A DNA stretch of 50,159 bases, taken from the NCBI RefSeq assembly GCF_023145115.1, contig NZ_JAGLEJ010000026.1:1-50159 (forward strand). Reading direction: 5' to 3'. Within the stretch, counting starts at the first letter, position 1, and each line of letters starts with the position of its first letter. Both the position numbers and the translations under genes were made by a program. Shown in pieces: positions 7,902-16,008 of the stretch. A model generated the notes under the pieces. That model made no database searches and was not told the origin of the DNA. It saw nothing but the letters and a program-made list of their open reading frames with translations. This DNA is from Algiphilus sp. (GTDB taxonomy: Bacteria; Pseudomonadota; Gammaproteobacteria; Nevskiales; Nevskiaceae).

Positions 7902-9382
7902 CCGTGTCCGGCACGCGCGCTGCCCGCCGTCGCTCCCCCTCTCTGATTGCCTGCGCCCTGATCGCGCTGGCACCGTACGCCGCCGCCCAACCGGCGGACG
8001 ACCAGCGGCTCGACGCCTATGTGCGCGAGGCGCTGCGCAGCAATCCGGTCATGGATGCCGGCATGCAGGCGCTGCTCGCGAGCGACCTCGAGGCCCGCGC
8101 GACCCGCGCCCGGCGTCTGCCCGCGCTCGGCCTCGAGGCACGCTACACGCGCGCCACAGGCGGCCGCACCATCGACTTCCCGGCCGGCCAGCTCTTCAAC
8201 CCGATCCACGAAACCCTCAACCGGTTGCTGGAGGAGCGCGGCGAGCCGGCGATGTTCCCTACCGACCTCCGCGACATCGAGGAACCCCTGCTGCGCCCGC
8301 GCGAGCAGGAGACCAAGCTGACCCTGCGCGCCCCGCTCTATGCGCCGGAGATCGGCGCCGCCATCGCCGCCCGTGCCGCCGCCACCGATGCCGCCCGCGC
8401 CGGCCTGGAAGTGACCGCCCGCACGCTGGTGCGCGAAGTGAAGCGCGCCTACTTCGGCGCCGCGCGCGCCGACGCCGCCGAGGGCATCCTCGAGGCCAGC
8501 CGCGACCTGCTCGCCGAGGATCTGCGCATCGCGAAGGTCATGGAACGCGAGGGCACCGCCACCCATGACCGCGTGCTGCGCGCCCGTGCCGAGATGCTGG
8601 CCGTCGAGCAGCGCCTCGACGCCGCGCGCGCCGGTACCCGGCAGGCGCGGCGACAGCTCGCCCGGCTGCTGGGCCGCGACGACGCCGCCGGACTGGTCCT
8701 GCCCGAGGCCGAGCCCGACGGCACCCCTGCTCCCGCGCCCGCCGACCCGGGCCCCGACGCGGAGGCGGACACCGTCTCGTCGCGTCCCGAGCTCGCCCGC
8801 CTGGACGCCGCCATCGCCGGTGCGGAAGCGCAGGTCGATGCCGGTCAGGCGCGCCGGCTGCCCGAGCTGTCGCTGGCCGCCGACTACGGCATCCAGGGCG
8901 CGGACTACGCCGTGGACAGCAGCGACGACAGCTTCGGGACCGTCTCGCTGGTGCTGCGCTGGAACCTGTTCGACTTCGGCGCGCGCCGCGTCAGCCGGGA
9001 CGCCGCCGCCGCCGAAGCGGCGCGACTGCGCGCACAGCGCGACGATCTGGAACGCGAGCTCCGGCTGGCGCTGCAGGCGGCCAACGAGGATCTGGACGTC
9101 GCCGCACGCGCGGTGCGTACTGCGCGCGCCCGCGTCGAGGCTGCCGAGGCCGCCTTCGCCATAGCCGAGCGCAAGCGCGCCGAGGCCAGCCTCTCGCAGG
9201 TCGCCTTCATCGACGCCCAGCGCGCTCTCACCGAGGCGCGCCTCAACGCCGTCATCACCCGCTTCGACCTGCGCGACCGGATCGCCGAGGTCGAATTCGT
9301 CGCCGCTGCCTACCCGCTGCCGGCCCTGCCGCTTTCCGCCAAGGAGTCTTCCGATGAGGATGCCCCGGACCTTTCCCGCTGA
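7898..9382 (+). CDS. TolC-like outer-membrane efflux protein
   Basis: Outer-membrane channel of a tripartite efflux system, 494 residues. A signal peptide (RRRSPSLIACALIALAPYAAA region, mature from about QPADD) precedes two outer-membrane efflux repeats. Long Ala/Arg/Glu-rich heptad helices lie near residues 140-260 and 350-470, as in the TolC tunnel. The GTG start at 7898 overlaps the regulator stop (GTGA); a second in-frame GTG follows two codons later. The 3' end overlaps the adaptor gene by 29 bases, so the ribosome binding site of the adaptor lies inside this gene. Confidence 0.9.
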   Translation: MTVSGTRAARRRSPSLIACALIALAPYAAAQPADDQRLDAYVREALRSNPVMDAGMQALLASDLEARATRARRLPALGLEARYTRATGGRTIDFPAGQLFNPIHETLNRLLEERGEPAMFPTDLRDIEEPLLRPREQETKLTLRAPLYAPEIGAAIAARAAATDAARAGLEVTARTLVREVKRAYFGAARADAAEGILEASRDLLAEDLRIAKVMEREGTATHDRVLRARAEMLAVEQRLDAARAGTRQARRQLARLLGRDDAAGLVLPEAEPDGTPAPAPADPGPDAEADTVSSRPELARLDAAIAGAEAQVDAGQARRLPELSLAADYGIQGADYAVDSSDDSFGTVSLVLRWNLFDFGARRVSRDAAAAEAARLRAQRDDLERELRLALQAANEDLDVAARAVRTARARVEAAEAAFAIAERKRAEASLSQVAFIDAQRALTEARLNAVITRFDLRDRIAEVEFVAAAYPLPALPLSAKESSDEDAPDLSR

Positions 9383-10421
9383 CCGCTCCCGGGCGCTCGC
9401 CGTCGTCGTGCTCGGCGCCGCGCTGGCGGCGTGCGGCACCGCCGAGCAGGACACGCGCGAGGCAGCGCCGCGCGCGGTGCGGGTGGCGGCGCCCGAAGCC
9501 GCGCCCGCCAGTCCGGATATCGCGGTAGTGGGTCGCCTCGAGCTGCGCGACGAGCAGCAGCTCGCCTTCCGCGTCGGCGGCATCGTCGATGCGGTCAACG
9601 CCGACGCCGGCGACCGCATCGAGAAGGGCCAGGTCCTCGCCCGCCTCGACACCACCGAGGTCGATGCCGGCGTCGAGCAGGCGCGCGCCAGCGCGGACAA
9701 GGCGCGGCGCGACCTCGAGCGCGGCGAGCGCCTGCACGCCGACAACGTCATCACCCAGCAGCAGCTCGACGACCTCGAGACCGCCTTCGACGTCGCCCGT
9801 GCCCGGCTCGAGACCGCGCGCTTCAATCAGCGCCACGCCATCATCCGCGCACCGGCCGACGGCGTCGTGCTGCGCCGCATGGTCGAGCCCAACGAGACCG
9901 TCGCCGGCGGCCAGCCGGTGCTGGCGGTGGGCGATGCCGGCAGCGGCTTCGTGCTGGCCGCGGCGGTGCCGGACCGCGACGCGCTGCGGCTGGCGCTGGC
10001 CGACCCGGCGCGCATCACCGTCGACGCCATGCCGGACGCGCCCATCCGCGGCGCGGTCAGCCGCATCGGCCGCCAGGCCGATCCGCGCACCGGCACCTTC
10101 GAGGTCGACGTGGCCCTCGAGGAAGCCCCGGAGCGCCTCGCCAGCGGCCTGCTGGCGCGCGCCCGCATCACCACCGCCGACAGCGGCGAGACCGCGCGCA
10201 CCGGCATTCCGCTGGAGGCGCTGGTCGAGGGCGACTCCGAGGCCGCGCTCATCTTCCTGCTTGCCGACGACAACGCCCGCGTGCAGGCCCGCGAAGTGAC
10301 CGTGCGCTGGTTCGACGACGAGCGGGCGGTGCTGGGCGAGCCCCTGTCCGAGCAGGCCCGCGTGGTGACCACCGGCGCCGGCTTCCTGCGCGACGGCGAA
10401 GCCGTGCGGATCATCGAGTAG
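9354..10421 (+). CDS. RND efflux periplasmic adaptor lipoprotein
   Basis: Membrane-fusion protein linking the inner-membrane pump to the outer-membrane channel, 355 residues. A lipobox LAAC at 24-27 predicts lipid attachment at Cys27. A biotinyl-lipoyl-like half follows (ELRDEQQLAFRVGG, AGDRIEKGQVLARLD). Next come a helical hairpin (about 100-150, RDLERGERLHADNVITQQQL) and the returning lipoyl half (IRAPADGVVLRRMVEPNETV), then beta-barrel and membrane-proximal domains. AAGGAG at 9341-9346 is well placed for the ATG. It lies between its two partners in one operon. Confidence 0.93.
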   Translation: MRMPRTFPADRSRALAVVVLGAALAACGTAEQDTREAAPRAVRVAAPEAAPASPDIAVVGRLELRDEQQLAFRVGGIVDAVNADAGDRIEKGQVLARLDTTEVDAGVEQARASADKARRDLERGERLHADNVITQQQLDDLETAFDVARARLETARFNQRHAIIRAPADGVVLRRMVEPNETVAGGQPVLAVGDAGSGFVLAAAVPDRDALRLALADPARITVDAMPDAPIRGAVSRIGRQADPRTGTFEVDVALEEAPERLASGLLARARITTADSGETARTGIPLEALVEGDSEAALIFLLADDNARVQAREVTVRWFDDERAVLGEPLSEQARVVTTGAGFLRDGEAVRIIE

Positions 10422-10433
10422 GACCGCACCGCC

Positions 10434-13400
10434 ATGCGCCTCACTGAATTCGCGGTCCGCAATCCGGCCTTCATGCTGGTGGCCTTCGGGCTGCTCACCG
10501 CCATCGGCCTGACCAGCTGGCAGCAGATTCCGCGCACCGAGGACCCGGTCTTCGACATATCGGCCTACCGCGTCATCGCGGTGTATACGGGCGCCGACGC
10601 CCTGGAGGTCGAGCGCCAGCTGGTCGAACCCATCGAGGATGCGATCAACACCCTCGATGACGTCAAGGTGATCGCCGGCTCGGCGGACGATTCGCTGGGG
10701 GCGGTGCGCGTCGAGTTCGTCGTGGGCATCGACACCGATCGCACCTTCGATGCCATCAACCGCGAGATCGACCTGCTGCGCCCCGACTTCCCCGACGGCG
10801 TGCAGAGCGTCGAGGTGGAGCGCATCAATCCCGGCCTGGTCAACATCGTGCAGCTCGGCCTGGTATCGGAACAGGCCTCCTGGCAGCTGCTGGAGGATAC
10901 CGCGGAGGACCTCAAGGACCGCATCGAGACCGTGGACGCGGTCAAGGAGGTCGAGATCCAGGGCCTGCCCGCCCGCGAACTGCGCGTCGAACTCGACCTC
11001 GGCCGGCTGGGCGAGACCGGTATCGCGGCAATGCAGGTCTACCAGGCCGTCGCCGGCCGCACCGGCAACGTGCCCGGCGGCTCGGTCGATGTCGGTCAGC
11101 GCCGCTTCAATCTGCGCAGCACCGGCGACATCGAGCGCCTCGATCAGCTTCGCGACACGGTGGTGGTGGCCGACGGCGCGCGCGTGGTGCGGGTGGGCGA
11201 TGTCGCGCGCGTGTCGTGGGACTACGGCCCCGAGCGGCACACCGCCCGCCTCGACGGCAAGCGCGCGGTCTGGGTGGTGGCCAACCAGCGCGAGAAGCGC
11301 AACGCGATCGACACGCGCGCGGCCATCTGGGAGGTACTGGACGCCTTCGAGAGCGAGCTGCCGCGCAACATCGAGCTGGTGCGCGCCTTCGACCAGTCGC
11401 GCAACGTCGCGGCCCGCCTGGGCCGGCTGATGACCGACTTCCTGATCGCGCTGATCGCGGTGTCCTTCACCCTGCTGCCGCTGGGCATGCGCTCGGCGGG
11501 GCTGGTGATGGTGTCGATCCCGCTGTCGCTGGCAATGGGCCTGTCGGCGCTGCACTTCACCGGATTCACGCTCAACCAGCTGTCCATCGCCGGCTTCGTG
11601 GTGGCGCTCGGGCTGCTGGTGGACGACTCCATCGTGGTGACCGAGAACATCGCCCGCTATCTCCGCCTGGGCCACGACCGCACCGAGGCCGCGCTGCTCG
11701 CGACGCGCCAGATCACGCTCGCCATCCTGGGCGCCACCGGCACGCTGCTGTTCGCCTTCGTGCCGCTGCTGGCGCTGCCCGGGGAGGCCGGCAACTTCAT
11801 CCGCGGCCTGCCGCTGGCGGTGGTGTTCACCGTGGCCGCGTCGCTGCTGGTGGCGCTGACGATCATCCCCTTTCTGGCGAGTCGCGTGCTGCCGCGCACC
11901 GCCGAGGGCGAGGGCAACGCGGTACTGCGCACGGTGATGCGCTTCATCCACGGCGTCTACCGCCCCATGCTCAAGCTGGCGCTGCGCTTTCGCTGGACGA
12001 CGATGGTGCTGAGCCTGCTGGCGGTGGTCGCCACCGTGGCAACCGTGCCCGGCATCGTCGGACTGGCCATGTTCCCCAAGGCCGACACGCCACAGGCGCT
12101 GGTACAGGTCACCCTGCCCGACGGCGCCAACCGCGACGCGACCGACCGCGTGCTGCGCGAGGTCGAGGCCATCCTGCTGGAGCAGGCGGAAGTCGACCAC
12201 GTCATGGCCAACCTGGGCCGCGGCAATCCGCAGATCTACTACAACATCTTCCAGCGCGAGTACGCCCCCAACTTCGCCGAGATCTTCCTGCAGATCGAGC
12301 AGTTCGACGGCGCGCTCACGCCGCGCTTCTACGAACGCATGCGGACCCGCTTCGACGACATCGCCGGCGCCGACATCGTGCTGCGCGAGTTCGAGAACGG
12401 CCCGCCCACGGAGGCCCCGATCGCGCTGCGCGTGCTCGGGCGCGACCTCGACGAGCTGCGCCGGCTGGCCGCGCAGATCGAGGACGTCATGCGCGACACG
12501 CCCGGCGTGCGCGATATCGTCAACGGTCAGCGCCGGCAGCGCATCGACCTCAAGCTGGACGTCGACGAGCAGCGCATCGGCCAGCTCGGTGTGGATCCGC
12601 TGGCGCTCGACACCACCGTGCGCATCGCGCTGTCGGGGCTGCCCGCAGGCGAAGTGTTCAACGACCGCGGGGACGACTATCCGGTGGTGGTGCGCGCGCC
12701 GCTCGCCGGCAGCGCGGCGCGGCTCGACGCGCTGGACGGGCTGCACGTCGCCGCCGACAACGGCGCCCAGGTGCCGCTCGGCCAGCTCGCGGACGTCCGT
12801 CTGGCGGCGGCGCCGGCGCGCATCGAACGCGAGCAGCGCAGCCGCGCCGCGATGGTCACGGCGTTCACCGAGCCCGGATACAACACCGAAGCCCTGACCT
12901 GGGACATCGTCGAGCGCGTGCGCGCGCTCGACTGGCCGCCCGGCTACGAACTGGACATCGCGGGCGAGGTCGAGAGCCGCGAGGAGGCCTTCGGCGGGCT
13001 CGGTACCGCCATCATCATCGCGGTCTTCGGCGTGCTGGCGGTGCTGGTGCTCGAATTCGGCAGCTTCCGCAGCATGCTCATCGTCGCCGGCGTGGTGCCG
13101 CTCGGCGTGATGGGCGGCCTGCTGGCGCTGCTGCTGACCAACAACCCGGTCGGCTTCACGTCGATGATCGGCTTCATTGCGCTCATCGGCATCGAGATCA
13201 AGAACTCGATCCTCCTGGTCGATTTCACCAATCTCCTGCGACGCCAGGGCAAGCCGCTGATGGAGGCCGTCATCGAGGCCGGCGAGATCCGCTTCCTGCC
13301 CATCCTGCTGACCACCGCCACCGCGGTGGCCGGGCTGCTCGCACTGGCGCTGGCCGACTCGGCGCTGTACTCGCCACTGGCCTGGGTGATCATCGGCGGG

Positions 13401-13511
13401 CTGGTGAGCTCGACGCTGATCGGTCGCCTGGTGACACCGGTGATGTACACGCTGCTGCCGCCGGCCATCACGCCGCACACGGGCGACGACGACCTGCCGA
13501 CCCATGCCTGA
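10434..13511 (+). CDS. RND efflux transporter permease (HAE1-type)
   Basis: Proton-driven inner-membrane pump of 1025 residues, the normal size for AcrB/MexB relatives. The first membrane helix (NPAFMLVAFGLLTAIGLT) is followed by a large periplasmic loop. The TM4 proton-relay pair Asp397-Asp398 is present in GLLVDDSIVVTENI. A second loop and C-terminal helices follow, with GFIALIGIEIKNSILLVDF. With the upstream TolC-like and adaptor genes it forms a complete tripartite pump under a linked TetR regulator. Substrates cannot be read from sequence. The stop overlaps the methyltransferase gene by 8 bases. Confidence 0.95.
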   Translation: MRLTEFAVRNPAFMLVAFGLLTAIGLTSWQQIPRTEDPVFDISAYRVIAVYTGADALEVERQLVEPIEDAINTLDDVKVIAGSADDSLGAVRVEFVVGIDTDRTFDAINREIDLLRPDFPDGVQSVEVERINPGLVNIVQLGLVSEQASWQLLEDTAEDLKDRIETVDAVKEVEIQGLPARELRVELDLGRLGETGIAAMQVYQAVAGRTGNVPGGSVDVGQRRFNLRSTGDIERLDQLRDTVVVADGARVVRVGDVARVSWDYGPERHTARLDGKRAVWVVANQREKRNAIDTRAAIWEVLDAFESELPRNIELVRAFDQSRNVAARLGRLMTDFLIALIAVSFTLLPLGMRSAGLVMVSIPLSLAMGLSALHFTGFTLNQLSIAGFVVALGLLVDDSIVVTENIARYLRLGHDRTEAALLATRQITLAILGATGTLLFAFVPLLALPGEAGNFIRGLPLAVVFTVAASLLVALTIIPFLASRVLPRTAEGEGNAVLRTVMRFIHGVYRPMLKLALRFRWTTMVLSLLAVVATVATVPGIVGLAMFPKADTPQALVQVTLPDGANRDATDRVLREVEAILLEQAEVDHVMANLGRGNPQIYYNIFQREYAPNFAEIFLQIEQFDGALTPRFYERMRTRFDDIAGADIVLREFENGPPTEAPIALRVLGRDLDELRRLAAQIEDVMRDTPGVRDIVNGQRRQRIDLKLDVDEQRIGQLGVDPLALDTTVRIALSGLPAGEVFNDRGDDYPVVVRAPLAGSAARLDALDGLHVAADNGAQVPLGQLADVRLAAAPARIEREQRSRAAMVTAFTEPGYNTEALTWDIVERVRALDWPPGYELDIAGEVESREEAFGGLGTAIIIAVFGVLAVLVLEFGSFRSMLIVAGVVPLGVMGGLLALLLTNNPVGFTSMIGFIALIGIEIKNSILLVDFTNLLRRQGKPLMEAVIEAGEIRFLPILLTTATAVAGLLALALADSALYSPLAWVIIGGLVSSTLIGRLVTPVMYTLLPPAITPHTGDDDLPTHA

Positions 13512-14166
13512 TCCCGACGCCTGCCCGCTGTGCGGGCGGGCATCCCCGGCGCCCCATCACGCCGCCGCAGGCACCCGCTTCCATCGCTGCGCGGGGTGTG
13601 CCCTGATATTCCGCGATCCGGCGCAGTGGCCCGATCGCGACGCCGAAGCCGCGCACTATCGCCTGCACCGGAACGACCCGCACGACCCGGGCTACCGGCG
13701 CTTCCTGCAGCCGCTCTTCGATGCCCTCGCGCCGCGCCTGCCGGCGGGCGCGGAAGGACTCGACTTCGGCTGCGGGCCGGGCCCGGCCCTGGCGGCGATG
13801 TTGCGCGAAGCCGGGCATCGCGTGCAGGTCTACGATCCGCTGTTCGCCGATGCACCGGACACCCTGAGACGCCGCTACGACTTCGTCACCGCGAGCGAGG
13901 TCATCGAGCATCTGCATCGCCCGGCCGAGACGCTGGCGATGCTCGGCGATCTGCTCGGCGCTGGCGGGATTCTGGGCGTCATGACCGGCGCACCACCGGC
14001 CGACCCGGAAGCCTTCGCGCGCTGGCACTACCTGCGCGACCCCACCCATGTCGCCTTCTACGGACCCGACACGCTGCGATGGATCGCGCAGCGCCACGGA
14101 TGGACGCTGTCGCTGCCGGCGCGCCACGTCGCGCTGTTCACGGTGCCGGCGCCTGCGCTAGCCTGA
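13504..14166 (+). CDS. Zinc-ribbon class I SAM methyltransferase
   Basis: A 220-residue SAM-dependent methyltransferase with an N-terminal zinc ribbon (Cys7, Cys10, Cys29, Cys32) ending in GCALIFRDP. The SAM-binding glycine loop DFGCGPG is at 87-93, and ASEVIEHLHRP follows as the motif after strand 4. N-terminal CxxC ribbons of this type are common in methyltransferases acting on small molecules or sugars; the substrate here is unknown. The ATG lies inside the end of the RND gene, so translation is probably coupled to the pump. Confidence 0.85.
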   Translation: MPDPDACPLCGRASPAPHHAAAGTRFHRCAGCALIFRDPAQWPDRDAEAAHYRLHRNDPHDPGYRRFLQPLFDALAPRLPAGAEGLDFGCGPGPALAAMLREAGHRVQVYDPLFADAPDTLRRRYDFVTASEVIEHLHRPAETLAMLGDLLGAGGILGVMTGAPPADPEAFARWHYLRDPTHVAFYGPDTLRWIAQRHGWTLSLPARHVALFTVPAPALA

Positions 14167-14192
14167 GGTCCGGCCCGCTTCCGGGATCACGC

Positions 14193-14969
14193 ATGCTCGG
14201 CGCCATCGCCGGCGACATCATCGGCTCGGTGTACGAGAACGTGCCGGCCGCGCGCGCGGACTTCCCCCTGTTCGGACCGCGGAGCACCCCGACCGACGAC
14301 AGCGTCCTGAGCGTGGCGGTGGCGGAGGCGGCGCTCAGCGGTGGCGACTACCGCGACGCGCTGCGCCGCTGGGCGCGGCGCTACCCCGACGCGGGCTACG
14401 GGGCCGGCTTCGCGCGCTGGGTGCAGGCCGACGACCCGCCGGACGGCGACAGCTTCGGCAACGGCGCGGCCATGCGCGTGTCGCCGATCGGCTGGCTGTT
14501 CGACGACGAGGACGCCGTGCTCGACGCCGCCCGCGCCAGCGCCCGGCCCAGCCACGGCCACCCGGACGCGCTGAACGCCGCGCAGGCAGTGGCGCTGGCG
14601 GTGTTCCTGGCGCGGCGCGCCATTGCGCGCGACGATCTGCGACTGCGCCTGGGGCTGTCCTTCGGCTACGACCTCGACCGCGACTACGAGGCAGTGCGCG
14701 CCGCGCACCGCCCCGACACCAGCGCGCGCGGCTCCGTGCCCGAGGCCCTGATCGCCTTCCTGACATCGTGCGACTTCGAGGATGCCGTGCGCCGTGCCGT
14801 GCGCCTGGGCGGCGACGCCGACACCCAGGCCTGCATCGCGGGTGCCATCGCCGAGGCCTACTACGGCGGCGTGCCGACACCGATCGCGACCGCCGCCCGT
14901 GAACGCCTGCCCGACGACATGGCGGCGGTTCTCGATCGCTTCTCCGCCCACCGACGCCCGACGCCATGA
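14193..14969 (+). CDS. ADP-ribosylglycohydrolase (DraG-like)
   Basis: A compact all-helical ADP-ribosylglycohydrolase of 258 residues that removes ADP-ribose from an Arg side chain or a small acceptor. The metal-binding signatures are present: MLGAIAGDIIGS at the N-terminus, TDDS at 34-37 and GGDADTQACIAGAIAEAYYG from 206. These supply the acidic ligands of the di-magnesium site. No ADP-ribosyltransferase is nearby and no nitrogenase context is visible, so a classical DraG role is unsupported. The stop overlaps the amidase ATG by 4 bases. Confidence 0.88.
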   Translation: MLGAIAGDIIGSVYENVPAARADFPLFGPRSTPTDDSVLSVAVAEAALSGGDYRDALRRWARRYPDAGYGAGFARWVQADDPPDGDSFGNGAAMRVSPIGWLFDDEDAVLDAARASARPSHGHPDALNAAQAVALAVFLARRAIARDDLRLRLGLSFGYDLDRDYEAVRAAHRPDTSARGSVPEALIAFLTSCDFEDAVRRAVRLGGDADTQACIAGAIAEAYYGGVPTPIATAARERLPDDMAAVLDRFSAHRRPTP

Positions 14970-15892
14970 ATGCACACACCCTGCACGACCACGCCCGCCA
15001 CTTCGGCTGGAACCGCGACAACGCGCCGGCGCTGACGGTCGCGCCCGGTGACCGCATCGCGGTGCCCTGCGCCGACGCCTCGGGCGGACAGATCACGCGC
15101 GATTCCGACGTCACCGCGATATCGGCGCTCAAGCCGGAACGCGCCAATCCGCTGTCGGGGCCGATCCACGTCGACGGTGCCGAGCCCGGCGACGCACTGG
15201 CGGTCCGCATCGAATCGCTGGCGCCGAGCGGCTGGGGCTGGACCGCGAACATCCCCGGCTTCGGACTGCTCGCCGACGACTTCCCGGATCCGCACCTGAT
15301 CATCTCGCGCCACGACGAGACCCGGGTGGACTTCCTCGGCGGCATCCGTCTGCCGGTGCGCCCCTTCATCGGCACCATCGGCGTGGCCCCGGCCGAGGCC
15401 GGCACGCATCCGGTGATTCCGCCGTACCGCACCGGCGGCAACATGGACTGCAGGGATCTGGTGGCAGGCGCGACGCTGTGGCTGCCGGTGGCAGTGCCCG
15501 GCGCACTGCTGTCGCTGGGCGATACCCACGTCGCGCAGGGCGACGGCGAGGTCTGCGGCACCGCCATCGAGGCGGCCATGGATGTCGCGCTGCGCATCGA
15601 GCTCCACAAGGGGGCTGCGCCGGCGAGCCCGATGCTCGAGGTCCCGCCCGGCCCGCTGCGAAGCGAGCACGACGCCGGCTTCGTCGTCACCACCGGCATC
15701 GGCCCCGATCTCATGGAGGCCGCGCGCGAGGCGGTGCGCCGGCTCATCGAGCAGATCACGCGGCGCTGCCGCCTCGACCCGGCGGACGCCTACTGCCTGG
15801 CCAGCGTGGCGGCCGATCTGCGCATCAGCGAGATCGTGGACGCGCCCAACTGGATGGTGTCCGCCTACCTGCCGAAGGCGATCATCGACTGA
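14966..15892 (+). CDS. Acetamidase/formamidase family protein
   Basis: A predicted cytoplasmic amidase of 308 residues releasing ammonia from a short aliphatic amide. Family features include the N-terminal HFGWNRDNAPALTVAPGD, the central IGVAPAEAG, PYRTGGNMDCRDL and GDTHVAQGDGEVCGTAIE. The last two bracket the metal site of formamidase relatives. It is coupled to the ADP-ribosylglycohydrolase by an ATGA overlap and ends a co-directional run starting at 7260. A link between amide release and ADP-ribosyl hydrolysis is speculation; both could act on modified nicotinamide or guanidino compounds. Confidence 0.87.
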   Translation: MNAHTLHDHARHFGWNRDNAPALTVAPGDRIAVPCADASGGQITRDSDVTAISALKPERANPLSGPIHVDGAEPGDALAVRIESLAPSGWGWTANIPGFGLLADDFPDPHLIISRHDETRVDFLGGIRLPVRPFIGTIGVAPAEAGTHPVIPPYRTGGNMDCRDLVAGATLWLPVAVPGALLSLGDTHVAQGDGEVCGTAIEAAMDVALRIELHKGAAPASPMLEVPPGPLRSEHDAGFVVTTGIGPDLMEAAREAVRRLIEQITRRCRLDPADAYCLASVAADLRISEIVDAPNWMVSAYLPKAIID

Positions 15893-16008
15893 AGCGGAAG
15901 CGCGTCATCGCGCTGCAACGTCGGCGTAAGACGCGCACAACTGCCATGTAACAGCGTGCCTTTAGCGTGGCTCGGACCCACAAGAGCAACGTTCCGAGAG
16001 GCACCGTC

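Noticed and set aside
9255..13505. Stop-free minus-strand frame of 1416 codons
   Set aside because: It lies antisense to the adaptor and RND genes and is rich in His, Gln, Asp and Arg, the usual mirror of GC-rich coding sequence; no domain is recognisable.
15900..16008. Pho box upstream of the PhoX-like gene
   Set aside because: The best stretch (CTGCCAT near 15941) lacks a second good half-site at 11-base spacing.
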